A stretch of 64,000 nt of DNA from Mercurialis annua. Lineage: Eukaryota > Streptophyta > Magnoliopsida > Malpighiales > Euphorbiaceae. The notes under the pieces were generated by a model, which ran no database searches, was not told where the DNA came from, and saw only the letters and a program-made list of their open reading frames with translations. The translations under genes were made by a program, and so were the position numbers. Positions 22,632 to 34,768 of this stretch are shown here, in pieces; within the stretch, counting starts at the first letter, position 1; each line of letters starts with the position of its first letter. The stretch is taken from assembly GCF_937616625.2 (NCBI RefSeq), contig NC_065570.1, positions 49,529,665 to 49,593,664 on the forward strand, in the 5' to 3' direction.

Positions 22632-24540
22632 TCAAAACGGATTGAAACGTGCAATTGGCACACACACAAGATGATTGGCCAAGGGAGCTGTGATTCCAGG
22701 CTTTTCAGTCATATCAACCACCTGATCACCGCCATCAACCGCCGCTGGCCGACTCGCAACCACCGTCCAATCAAAACATTGAATAAGGGTAGCCAATGTA
22801 ATAGGCAAAATCTGCATGGCTAAAGACATACCAGAACAGTTCCTCCGACCCGAACCAAACGGTAACAATTGAAAATGTTGGCCTCTGAAATCAAAATCAT
22901 TCTCATAAAACCTTTCAGGATTGAACTCCAATGGATTTTTCCAAATTTCAGAGTCTCTACCAATAGACCATAAATTCACCATTAGTAAAGTGTTATTAGG
23001 AATTGTGTAATTTTTCACTTTGCATTCTTGAATTGAACTTCTGAGGATTAATGGGATTGGTGGGTGGAGTCTAAATGTTTCTTTAATTATGGCTTGAATA
23101 TATGTAAGATTTGGTACATCTGATTCTTCAACTAGCCTTTGTTTTCCAACTTTTGATTCAATTTCTTGCCTTGCTTTCTTGAGAATAGTTGGGTTATTTA
23201 TGATTTCTGCCATTGCCCATTCAATTGCAACTGATGTTGAATCTGTACCTGCTGTCAGATAGTCCTACAAATACACAATTAAATCAAAAAAATTGCCAAA
23301 GAACCTTCGGTTTCGGTGATTTGCCAAATATAACGTGATCTCTAAATTTTATCAATTTGGTCCATCAAATATTCTTTGTCACACGATTCATTTAGAGCTG
23401 ACGTGACGCAATGTTCTTTGTCAATTTGTAAAAATCTATCATATCTAACGTATACAACATCGCATCACGTCAGCTCCAAACGAGTATATTTGTTAAAAAG
23501 AAAAAAAAATGCCAAACTAATAAGATTTTAAAAAATATGACATATTAGGCAAATAAACTAAAGTTGTGCATTTTTGAAATTTTTGTGCCATTAGCCCCAA
23601 TAAATTAAATTTTGTAAATGATATGAATAATTACATCATGTAGTATACTCACCATTACTAAACCCTTCATGTGAACTCTGCTCAATCGTATATCCGAGTT
23701 TTTATCTTCCACAACATCAAGCAAAAGATCAAGAAAATCCTTTACTCCATTATTATCATTATCTTCTAATCTTTTCTTTCTATCTTCTTCACGTTCTCTA
23801 ATGATTTTCTCCAACAAAACATCGTACCTTGTCCGAATATCCTTAAGCCTCCTTCGAATTCCCTGCAAATCCCAATTCTTGAAAAACCATATAAAATCCG
23901 AAATATTAAATTCTCCGAAAATCGCAGTCACCTCACGAACAAGATCCACAACCTCATCATTATTCTCCGAACATCTCCTACTTACTATCATTCGAGAAAT
24001 AATGTTATTCGTCAATCTCAACATTTCCTTCGAAAGATTAACGCTTTCGCCCGTTTCGGATTTAGCGACGAGCATTCGAAGAAAAGAATGCAATTCTTGA
24101 GTTCTTAACGGAAGAAACTTGTTTAGAGTATGGCTTCCTAATAACTCAGAAATGCTTAATTTCTTGACGAAAATCCATTCAGAACTATAAGGAGCAAGAG
24201 GAGTAGCAGCGTTATAAGTAAGATAATCAATGGCTTGATTGAAAATTCTGTAAGAAAATGTAAGATCGTGAGTTTTGAGAAATTCTTTTGCCATTTCGGG
24301 ATTTGAGACCACGACGGATTGGATTGATCCGAGGCGGAGATAAATTAGAGGGCCATAAGTTGATGAGAGTTTGTGTAATGATTGGTGCATTAGGGGTCCG
24401 AGGAGATGAAGGTGGCCGATGATTGGTATGCGAAACGGAGTCGGAGGAAGATGGTGGCGATTGTGTTTATAATAATGGAAGATGGTTTTTAGAGAAAGGA
24501 GAGAGAAGATGAAGATTATGGCATATAGTAAGATTATCAT
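22632..24540 (-). CDS. Cytochrome P450, CYP93-like
   Basis: Two exons on the minus strand, 24540-23653 and 23264-22632, with a 388-bp phase-0 intron at the same site as in the first P450, give 506 residues. The N-terminus is a membrane anchor (MIILLYAIIFIFSLLSL), then the hinge [19 protein letters not shown]. Motifs: AGTDST (301-306), ExxR 358-361, PERF 412-415 and heme loop FGSGRRNCSG (432-441, Cys439). The loop has Ser where nearly all plant P450s have Pro (CPG to CSG), and the C-helix segment reads APYSSEWIF instead of the common PYGPYW. The C-terminus ...VPIARFNPF resembles the CYP93A type. The frame is open, so it is probably expressed, but substrate cannot be inferred. It faces the CYP93B-like gene tail-to-tail; shared intron and sequence blocks suggest an old duplication. 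Confidence 0.88.
23296..23596. repeat. Probable MITE in second P450 intron
   Basis: Fills most of the intron. The left part reads TTTGCCAAATATAACGTGAT and the right, on the minus strand, TTTGCCTAATATGTCATATT, with AATTTTATCAATTTGG and AAATCTTATTAGTTTGG in the matching places. Inside are inverted CTGACGTGACGCAATG and CATCGCATCACGTCAG. Terminal duplication not resolved. Confidence 0.5.
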
Positions 24541-26304
24541 TTTGTTTAGCTCAATTTTTTAGTGGATGAGGAAAATAAGCAAGGAAATGAGAAGTCTAGT
24601 TTAAAGAAAAGAAGTATGTAATTCGGCATGAATTTATTTGTGCACGAGATGTTCATAATATATGCAAATTTTAGGATAAATGACCATCTACCTAACTTAA
24701 ATGAGAAGTCTAGTTTAGTTGGTAGCCTTATCGCATGCATAATTTATGTATGAAATTATTAATTACACTCCCTACATTTCACAACTTTTTAAGTTAAATA
24801 TTTTAGATCTAAATGCAAAAAAAAAAAAAAATCTAAATATATGCGTGTGTTTACATTTTAAATTAAATGTTTATAATATTGTTTCGATTTTAGTATTTTA
24901 CTTCAATTTTAGCTAATTTCTTTATAATCAATTTAATTGTCCCAATTTTCAGTTGAAACTATATACTAATTATGTAATCAGCAAAATTCATTTTTCAGAA
25001 TTTTAAAATTTAAATTTTAATGAAAAAGAAATTAAAAAAAAAGTTAAAATCTAATTTTAAATTCTCTAACTTTCGGTGTTTGAAATTAAAAAAGAAGTAA
25101 ATTTGGATAAAAATGATTAGAAAAGTCAAATAAATCAAATACATATTGTACTAAACGACTAGAATTGCAACAAATTAAATAATGAAATCGGAATATTTTT
25201 ACAAAAATTAAAATTTTAGTTTAAATTACAACTACCTGTAAAGATTTGAATTTTTATAATTAGCCCAATATTTTATCCGCAATTTTTTAGTGCAAAAAGT
25301 GTGACGAATATTTTTCGTTTTAAGGAGCATTTTTCGATCTTTACAAAAATTGGTATTATGTGGTTTTAGAGTTTTAAGAGTGTGCAAGACATAATAGTTA
25401 TACCTAACATTATTAAAATTCATATTTTTTAGAGGAAATTAGGCTCTCCACCACTAAACATTAAAATATTCTCAATAGTACTGTTCGGTTATTTCGCTTT
25501 CAAAATTACATTACATGTTAAATTGCTTTCTTTTTTACTTTGCAAAATTAAAAATATACGATTTTCTGTTTTCTTCTTTAAAATGATTCAATCTCACTTC
25601 CCCTTCAAATATTATATGGGGAGTCTCTTCAATTTTCTCTACCTCCGCCTCTTCCGTGCATGTCTGTGAATATTGCCGATGATAATTGCTTCTCCGACGA
25701 TGAAGTGTGATAGAAAACCGCGACCTCCAGCAATTTCTTAAACATTATTTGTCAAATCGTTTTTTATTTTGCTATCGCACTAGTGCTGTTTCTGAGGAGA
25801 TATTCTGAAAATGGAACTTCAAGGTTCAAGTTTGTAGGTCCTATTAATTTCCTTTTTTACTCTATTAATGTTGTTTGTATTTTCACAATTTGCATTAAAA
25901 GATGATGGCTTATATATCTGATTGTAGAAACTGTAGGGAAAAGTCATGGTTTTGTCCAATTTTTGTCTCAATGTTGAAACGGGTTACTAAATAAGGTACT
26001 CACACTTCTTTTTACCCTGCATGTTACCTGTTTGATGAAAATCCTCAATCAATTTTTTTAAAATCAAATTTATAAGTTTTTAAGCTGACAGATTCATTGT
26101 TTTAAAATTGTATTAAGGTAATACTATGTACATACATCAACTCCTTATTTAACTTGCTTTTCATATATAAATATACAATTATTTAGTAAAATTCAGTTAT
26201 ATTATTTTGTTTGATTCTCAAGAGAATGGATTGTTCTGTGCTGGTGAATGGTGATGGTTTGTGAAATTACTTTGGAGGGTATTAAGATCAAGATGAGTAA
26301 GAAA
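24541..26304. other. P450 upstream region and intergenic DNA
   Basis: Immediately upstream of the minus-strand P450; holds its promoter, but no core motif could be fixed. Farther right is AT-rich DNA. The stretch 25455-26304 may be the left part of a decayed transposon ending near 31510. Confidence 0.4.
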
Positions 26305-26313
26305 ATAATTTAA

Positions 26314-26631
26314 GGCTTAAATGCATAAAAAATCACCAACTTTCGCGTGTTTTTGGTATTTAACACAAACTTTTAATTTTGGCATAAAAATACACGAACT
26401 ATCTGATTTTTGCAATAATAACACGAACATCATTTTGGGCATAAAACGACACCGTTTTCCCCATAAAACGGCACCGTTTTTTCCTTAAAACGACATCGTT
26501 TTTTGAAAAAAATGCAAACTTGGTCTTATATGCAAAAATTTGATAGTTCATGTATTTTTACGCCAAAATTAAAAGTTCGTGTTAAATATCAAAAACACGC
26601 GAAAGTTGGTGATTTTTTGTGCATTTAAGCC
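26314..26631. mobile_element. Mutator-type MITE, GGCTTAA family, copy 2
   Basis: Starts GGCTTAAATGCATAAAAAAT and ends GCATTTAAGCC, with an exact 9-bp duplication ATAATTTAA on both sides (26305-26313, 26632-26640). Arms include CGCGTGTTTTTGGTATTTAA. The centre has repeated AAAACGRCACCGTTTT-like motifs. Sister of 2854-3149. Confidence 0.95.
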
Positions 26632-27525
26632 ATAATTTAATAGTAAACCGATAGCGGACTTTAAGTAGACAGTTAGTAGACTTAATAGTATCCATGGAAA
26701 ACCATGACCATGGATAACACTGTTTACAATATAACAATTATTGAGAGTTTAGCATTTTTAAATTAATTTTGATTGGTAGTAGATTGTCTAGTGACTGTCT
26801 TTTTTGACACATCTGCTTTGAGTGTGTTCTTCCGATTCTTGCTATTGTTTTTGGTTTGGTAATAGTTTGAGCTTTTAACGTCACAAAATTATAGTGTATA
26901 TTTTCAACAGTGGGAGACATATTTCGGTGATGTAGACCCATTTTTCTTCTAATTTGTTGCTCCTCATAGGTACTTTATCGTTTTTATAATACTGAAAATT
27001 TCTAACATTGGAAGTCCCATTTCTAGTCGACTGAATTTGATTTACATGCATATTCATGTTTTTTTTTGTTATCCTTTTGCATGCTCTTGGTTTCCACCAA
27101 GAATTTTTTTTCACTCACCACAATAGGATGATTAACATAATACTTGGAAATAAATAATAAATGGATTATTCATGATTTTTTTTGTATATTGATAGTAAAT
27201 CGATAGTTGACTGTTAGTAAGCAATTATTGACAGGAATTGCTATAGTAATGGAAAAATATTGATGGTAAAGTGATAATTAACTTGTTCATTGTTATGGTT
27301 GTTTTGTGACTGTTAATTTGTTTAGACTGATAATAAATTAATAATAAATTGATAATAAACCATTAGTGAAGTGACTTATCTTTAAATAAATTGAAGCAAA
27401 ACATTAGTAAATAATTAGCAAAGTAACTTATCTTTTAATAACCGAATAGTAAACCGTTACTGAACAGTTAGTAAAATAAAACATCTCTGGTCGAATAGAA
27501 TAGAGTCATGGAAAAGAATCTCTTT

Positions 27526-29560
27526 ATTTTAATTATATCTATTAGTTTTTACTAAATAGTTTCTAACAGTTCACTAAAGGGTTACTAATTTTATATATTT
27601 TTGCTGATCAACAGCGGGAGCATATTTCATTTCTTTTATATCAATACAGGAACATGAAGATGGCTGAAAATATTGAGAGTGACGAAGAGGTTGAAGTTAA
27701 GAAGACGAATGTGGAAGCGAGAAAGGGAAACAGAAAAAAAAAGATTTAATACTTGTGACTATCTAGTATATGGATTTTCAGTTTTAGTTGTTTGTTTGGA
27801 TTATTTTGTTGTATATGATTGTTTTCTAAACCTATGAATATTGGTTGTTATTTTTGTTTAATTTTATAAATTCAGTATCTATTTGTTAGAATGTTAGTTC
27901 TAATAGTAAACTACTCCCTCCGTCCCGTAAAGATAGAAAAAGTACCCATTTTACAAGAATTAAGAAAATAGTTATTTATAGGTAATTTGTGATAGTTTGT
28001 CTAAATTACCCTTTGTACTTTATTAGTTATGTACATTTTCCAAAGCCACTCTACTAATTATAGCACTTACAACTCATTTGTTTATCTTTTCAAAATATGC
28101 ATTTAATGTTTTATGATAAGCATGTAGGGGTATTTTGATAATTTTTAACTTAACTAACTCAACTTTTTCTATTTTTATGGGACAAAAAAAGGTGGTACTT
28201 TTTCTATCTTTATGGGACGGAGGGAGTATTTTTTAATATATGTTTTACTTTATTACAAATTATAGGTAAATATTTGGCAATTATCCGATATATAATTCGA
28301 TAAATTTTCATATAGTATACCAATAATTATAATAATTGTCTAATGATTATTATTATTTTTGTGTCAGCTGTTGGTAACCATTTAGTAACTATTTAGTAAG
28401 CCTTTGGTTACAATTTAATACATTTCTTTATTTTATTTATATCTATTATATTTTATCAAATAGTTTCTAACAGTTCACTAAAGGGTTACTAATTTTATAT
28501 ATTTTTTATGATCAACAGCAGGAGCGTATTACATTTTTTTTGTATCAATATAGGAACATGAAGATGGCTGAAAATATTAAGAGTGACGAATGTGGAAGCG
28601 AGAAATGCAAAGATGAAGAAAACGATTTAATACTTATGATTGTCTAATATATGGATTTTCAGTTTTAGTTGTTTGTTTGGATTATTTTGTTGTATATGAT
28701 TGTTTTCTAAACTTATGAATATTGGTTGTTATTTTTGTTTAGTTTTATAAATTCAGTATCTATTTATTAGAATGTTAGTTAACTAATAGTAAGCTATTTT
28801 TTAATATATATTTTACTTTATTACAAATTATAGGTAAATATTTGACAATCTAATAGTAAACTTCCGATATATAATTTGATAAATTTTCATATAGTATACC
28901 AGTAATTATAATAATTGTCTAATGATTATTATTATTTTTGTGTCAGTTGTTGGTAACCATTTAGTAACTATTTAGTAAGCCTTTGGTTACAATTTAATAC
29001 ATTTTTTTATTTTATTATATCTATTATTTTTTATCAAATAGTTTCTAACAGTTCATTAAAGGGTTACTAATTTTATATATTTTTGATGATCAGCGGGAGC
29101 GTATTGCATTTCTTTTGTATCAATATAGGAACATGAAGATGGCTGAAAATATTAAGAGTGACGAATGTGGAAGCGAGAAATGCAAAGATGAAGAGAAAGA
29201 TTTAATACTTGTGATTGTCTAATATATGGATTTTCAGTTTTAGTTGTTTGTTTGGATTATTTTGTTGTATATGATTGTTTTTTAAACCTATGAATATTGG
29301 TTGTTATTTTTGTTTAGTTTCTATTTATCAGAATGTTAGTTAACTAATAATAAACTATTTTTTAATATATGTTTTACTTTATTACAAATTATAGGTAAAT
29401 ATTTGACAATCTAATAGTAAATTTTTGATATATAATTTGATAAATTTTCATATAGTATACCAGTAATTATAATAATTGTCTAATGATTATTATTATTTTT
29501 GTGTCAGCTGTTGGTAACCATTTAGTAAGCCTTTGGTTACAATTTAATACATTTCTTTAT
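27526..29560 (+). repeat. Tandem triplication, unit about 550-600 bp
   Basis: Three consecutive units start near 27526, 28435 and 29016, each with TAGTTTCTAACAGTTCA, then GGGTTACTAATTTTATATAT, GAACATGAAGATGGCTGAAA and TTGGTTGTTATTTTTGTTTA. Unit 1 is longer only because a Stowaway MITE (27914-28226) is inserted in it. Unit 1 holds a 31-codon frame (27654-27749, MKMAENIESDEEVEVKKTNV..., basic tail) after a good splice acceptor; units 2 and 3 have it shortened and frame-changed. Possibly a repeated terminal exon of a lost transposon gene. Confidence 0.85.
27914..28226. mobile_element. Stowaway MITE, copy 2
   Basis: Ends CTCCCTCCGTCCCGTAAAGA and its complement, TA on both sides (27912-27913, 28227-28228). 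Inserted in the first unit of the tandem triplication after that unit was made, since the other two units lack it. Confidence 0.95.
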
Positions 29561-31580
29561 TTTAATTATATCTATTATTTTAATTATATCCATTTTCTTA
29601 ATATTCACTGATAATAAAACAATTTAAATCGGAATAGATTGTTTTACGTTTGTTAATAGGTTAATAAAGGTTTACTAAATTGTTACCAAATACTTTTACT
29701 AATAAGTTACACTTTCAACTATTAATAACCCAAAGATAACCAATAAATATCCCTAAAGTTTTCTAATAAATTCTAAAAGTTAACCAATAAAATTTATTTT
29801 ATATCCTTTTAACATTGTTATAGGTTTACTAATAGGTCACTCAAAGTGTCTTAATAGATTTCCAATTGTGAATTACAACTAGTAGACAATTATTACTGTT
29901 GTTAGTACATTATATAAAGATTTTTTGAAAATTTACTATTAGATTACCAAATATTTACCAATAATTTTTTATAAAAAAAATACATGTAGTTTAGTGCAAG
30001 TTCAGTAACAGTTTACTAAACAACTACTAAATTTATAAAAACTAAAATAGTAAATCAAATTGAAACTAACTTCATACATGTTTTAAAATATTGATAGTAA
30101 ATTTATAGTAAACTATAATTTTTACAATTTTAAAAGAGAACTAACAATAAAAAAACTTTTAGTAAACTAATAGTAAAGATTCCAATATTAGCATAAGATT
30201 TCGGTGGTGCCTTCTCAACCTTCATCAAACACACCATAGGATCAACCTCAACTTGAAAAAGCCTAACAACAGAAAGGACCTGCACATGAAAGAGTACCAT
30301 ATTTCCATCAGCAAAAAACAAAATGACCATCATACAAACAGACACAAACATAGTAATAACAAGTTGATGGCTTTCTGAAAATAAAAGGGTATTGCATGCT
30401 ATGTTGCACAATTTGTCGAATTCTGTTCCGGAGTTTCTCAGCTCAACATTTTCGTATCCATGCTATAGACTTCAAATGTAATACTTGCAATAATAAAAAA
30501 AACTCACCACATTATCTAGATGTATAAGAATATTATTTAGGTCGTAGCTAAGCATAACATGAATCGCATTCATTTTAGAATTAGTTTAAAGTTAAATATA
30601 ACTTTAAAGCTCCTTCGATTTAAGCATGAGCAATTCTACAAAAGTTCAGAAATAGTTCCATTAAACTCTAATGAATGCTGCAAACCATAAATGTAAATTA
30701 TTGCTTATTCTATTTTAAAAAACTGCTTCCAGGTATAATAATACTCAATTCATCTATATAGCTTATATTCATCCTAAATTGATATCATTCAAAGTATAAA
30801 ACCCAATCTCAGTAATTAATCAGTATCAGTTTCAACAAGCTATGAAATAGAAAGCTACAAAGAGCATCTTAAAAAGAATTATAGTTGTTCAAAAATGAAG
30901 AAGAAGTACAATGTCAATTGACACGTTATATCCAATTAAACAAACAAACAATGATAAAAATTAGTGAAACCCTAATGTCAGAAAAATCAAATTAAACTCA
31001 ATTTATACTGAAAACATAAATCAATAATATAGACAAGAGTTAGTTAAAACAACAATTTGATTTTAAAAAAAACGCAGATTAAATAGAAAACTACAAGTGA
31101 AAGGTAAAACAATGAAATCAGAGAAAAATCGGATTCCTTCTAATACTCACCAGATTTCGCCTTCCCGAAGAAATTCTCTGTTTGCCCGACTACAAAATCC
31201 AATTGTGCAGTTTTTTTCGGCAATGGCCCATCTGTTCCCCATGGCAGCAAAAATGCCGGTAGCCGCAGCAATGAAATCGGAATCACAATGAGAAGGCGAT
31301 GTTTTTCTATGAAGAGAATCGGTGGATCTATGGATTGGTTTTGGTTCATGTTTTGTTTTCCTTCATCAACAAACCATCTTCCACCTGTAATTGTACAAAG
31401 TCGTAGTTTTCAACTCAGAAAATATATTTTTGCAATAAAATTTGGTCAAACCGTAAATTTCAACAAATTTTAGTCAATGAGTGTTCTTGAGAATATTTAG
31501 GTGTTTTATAGATATTTGTCTAAAAATCTCAATTTTTTATTGGGCTGAATAAACTATTTGCAGTGATTAAGTTTTGAACA

Positions 31581-31879
31581 TGGCCAAATGATCAAAAAAG
31601 GCCAAATCTTTTATGAAAGTTTCACAAAAATCCAAACTTTTCAATTTTATCCAATTTGTCTTAAAATGCATGATTTTGTTTCAATTCTGTCCAACTACAC
31701 AATTTTGCCTATGTGGCGATGATGTGTGGCATGCCATATCAGCGCCACATGAGCAAAATTACATAATTAGACAAAATTGAAACGAAATCATGTGTTTTCA
31801 GGACAAATTGGATAAAATTGAAAGGTTTAGACTTTTGTGAAACATTCATGAAAGGTTTGGCTTTTTTTGATTATTTGGC
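31581..31879. mobile_element. Mutator-type MITE, GGCCAAAT family
   Basis: Inverted ends GGCCAAATGATCAAAAAA and, opposite strand, GCCAAATAATCAAAAAA, continuing through AAATTGGATAAAATTGAAA. An exact 9-bp direct repeat TTTTGAACA lies at 31572-31580 and 31880-31888. The centre has GCCACAT palindromic pieces and no coding. Confidence 0.9.
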
Positions 31880-31888
31880 TTTTGAACA

Positions 31889-32997
31889 TTGGAACGATCT
31901 CTAATCATTTTTTTATAATCTCTTGTTTTGATATTAGTGAACTACTTATTCCTTATTCTCCATATATACATAGACAATTTATGTGTGTCTTAGTTCATTT
32001 GATTGCTTTTCTACTTTACTGTTATATAAATATTTTTTATTGATTTATGTTTAATTCTGCTATGCATAATCTTACAACAAGTATAACATCGATCATAAAA
32101 CTCGTTTGGTAAAACATCTTCTCTACGTATCAAATGGACGGAATTGAAATAAAATTTTACAAAATCATATAGTTTAATTTTGTAGATAAGGACCTAAAAT
32201 TACATGGACAACTCTTCAAAAGTACTACTCAATTACAAATTTAGTTTTTCATAATCCAATTTTAAACTCAGTTTTGTATTGGGTTCAAAGTTTCTAACCT
32301 AACTTCAATCTCTTTTATATATCTAGTTTTGAAGCTAGCATAAATAAGGAATTTATTATAGGCGAAATTTTACTCTATAATTAGTGGCTAATGAATCTGA
32401 TGTCAATATTAATGCCCATCTTGTTCACTTTGTACCACCACCAAATTTTGAAATTATAGACCACTTGTCTATAATCAATATCCTAGTAGACTTTTGAACC
32501 TAATTCATCAATTAAATTAATCAATTGGAAAGTTAGATCATAAAGGTAGATGTGCTTCTGAAGCTATTTATGTAATTAAGAAAAATTATTGCACGCAACC
32601 GTTGCATCATGTCATTCGTGCAACAAACCAATGGTGCGTTATTCATGTGGAAAAATTCATAATAAAAAAATTAAATAAAAAAAAAATTTCCTATCGCAAA
32701 TCTCCATTGACTTATTGTAATTATGACATGGCACAATCAATTTATGGGATAAACACTCTGTAATTAATAGTAGTTTCCAACTTTTCTGTTCATACGTACT
32801 CTCGGATGTTATTTTTGAACCTTTTAATTAAAATTGACATATAATAAATGTTATGAAATAGAAGTTACGAAATTCAGTGAGTCATAGTAATCTCAAGTGT
32901 TACTCATAATCAAGATGAAGAGAAATAAACAATCTATAGGATGTTAGCAGCTATCTTGTTTTATAAATCATTACTTACTCACTTTTGAAGTTATAAT

Positions 32998-33044
<47 letters not shown>

Positions 33045-33637
33045 CAATGGAACCAATTGATTTGTATATCGAATTATAACTGAGAGAAATAGCGGCTATC
33101 ATATAAAACCAACAAATAAAATTATTAACAACTTTGTTTGACAATATTTTATTTTTAATAGATTATGAGTAAGAAGTAAATAAAAGAAATGAAGAGTCTA
33201 ATTAGCAAAAATAAAATACAATTCAATCTTAAATTATTTGTATGATAAACTAATCGATATTAAGAGAAGTTTTTTTATTAAAAAATTGTAAAAATAACAC
33301 TATTCTAATAGCATACAAACTCAAAAAATTTAGATAAATAATGTTTTAAATTTTTTTTCTTCTTCTATTGACGAGATATCATAAAAATAAATAAAAACCC
33401 TAAAATATATTTTATTTTTATTATTTAGATCTTTGTAATCTCTTTATTTTATTTATTTGGGTTTAGATTTGTATAACAAAATCCCAATATTCTTTTTTTT
33501 CTTAGTTTGTTTCTTGCTTGGTGTTCTAGCTTATTTGGCTAAGCTCTTGAATGTGGATTTTTTTCCACGTATTATAACTTTTAATATAATTTTATTCATA
33601 AAAAAATTATATAATTTATAAAATAGTTGAATCAAAC
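31889..33637. other. Intergenic, nothing recognised
   Basis: AT-rich, with a TA microsatellite at 33001-33042. No supported gene. Confidence 0.5.
33001..33042. repeat. (TA)n microsatellite
   Basis: Uninterrupted alternating AT tract of about 42 bases. Confidence 0.95.
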
Positions 33638-34118
33638 TGATACCAACCTAAGAATATCCGAACTCAAAGCACCGCCTAGGAAACGCTATACTCGCCCACT
33701 AAGTATCCGAAAGAACCATCGCCCAGATGTGATACAAATATCGCCCAAGTCGGCCTTAATCAGACTCCGCCCGATTTGGCTATCAAGCTTACCTCGCCCA
33801 CTTCGTTCTCTTACCTCCACTACCCGGGATAATCGGAGAACGTGCCTTGACCATCATCAGAAGTCGTGGGACAAAACCACGATTTACCAGATGACAACTG
33901 CCATAAACTCACTATAAAAGGAAGCCGCAGAATGTTGAGAAAGGTACGCATAAAATAGACTTAAACACTTCAACACTCACTTACTCACAAAAAAAACCCT
34001 TATTGACTTAAGCATAGGAGCGGCTTCCAGGCTGAACCAGCCTGAGGTCCTTTGAGCTTACATCTGTTATTTGTGCAGGAAAACAGTACGGGCGACCCTC
34101 GTAGATCGACCTGTATCA
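33638..34118 (+). mobile_element. Solo LTR, probably Ty3/gypsy type
   Basis: Begins TGATACCAACC and ends CTGTATCA, so the ends are TG...CA inside an inverted TGATAC/GTATCA. A perfect 5-bp duplication CAAAC lies at 33633-33637 and 34119-34123. Inside is a TATA box (CTATAAAAGG, near 33913) and the 3' part has TTGACTTAAGCATAGGAG and TTTGTGCAGG, a layout common in plant gypsy LTRs. There is no internal retroelement or second LTR, hence a solo LTR left by recombination. It is GC-richer than its surroundings. The open frame across it is not a gene. Confidence 0.88.
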
Positions 34119-34248
34119 CAAACTGTTAATTTTTTTTCTAATTAAGATATTTTTGACAATCTACTATAATTTTGAATATATAAACTTGTTTCTCTTTTAA
34201 TATACAACTTAAAATTAATATATAAAGTTAATATATTATAAATAAAAA

Positions 34249-34629
34249 GGCTTAATGGCAAAAAAAAACCTAACCTTTACAACTTGTTGCAATTATATCC
34301 AAACCTTTTAATTTTTGCAATAATATCCAAATTGCATTATTTTGTTGCAATAATATCCAAATTGCACTTTTTATGTGAATTTTTTTGAGTTTTTTGCCAT
34401 TTTTGGAGACTTTTACTATATTATTATATATCAAAATATAATAATAGCCTAATATTTTAATTGAAAACAACAAGTTTAGCCATCAATTTGACTATTATTG
34501 CTACAAAAAAATGCAATTTGGATATTATTGCAACAAAAAAATGTAATTTGGATATTATTGCAAAAATTAAAAGGTTTGGATATAATTGTAACAAATTGAA
34601 AAGGTTTGGGTTTTTTTTACCATTTGGCC
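34249..34629. mobile_element. Mutator-type MITE, GGCTTAATGGC family
   Basis: Starts GGCTTAATGGCAAAAAAAAA and ends TTTTTTTACCATTTGGCC, with an exact 9-bp duplication AAATAAAAA (34240-34248, 34630-34638). The arms carry repeated CAATAATATCCAAATTGCA motifs, two per side. Confidence 0.88.
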
Positions 34630-34768
34630 AAATAAAAATAATGACTAAACCAATCTTTTATTTATTGAAAAACAATTTTTTTTTAAAATTAGGGAGGAGG
34701 AAGCGAGACAATAACTCTTATCACGATGCTGGCGGCTATTACCACTGTACTATAAGAGCAATGGCTAT

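Larger units (their letters stand above)
25455..31510. mobile_element. Possible large decayed transposon rich in GTTTACTAA-like motifs
   Basis: The left end has AAATATTCTCAATAGTACT-like sequence, and the right, on the opposite strand, AAATATTCTCAAGAACACT, a weak inverted match. Between them are many short motifs such as TTTAGTAACTATTTAGTAAG and GTTTACTAAACAACTACTAA, plus a tandem triplication. No transposase was found. The limits are tentative and no target duplication was seen. Confidence 0.35.

Noticed and set aside
24765..24800. ACTCCCTACATTTCAC resembling a Stowaway end
   Set aside because: No matching inverted partner or second TA flank was found.
31097..31473. Overlapping frames on both strands
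   Set aside because: No family motifs; lies in the possible right end of a decayed transposon.
33627..33917. 96-codon frame
   Set aside because: Falls across the start of a solo LTR; not a gene.
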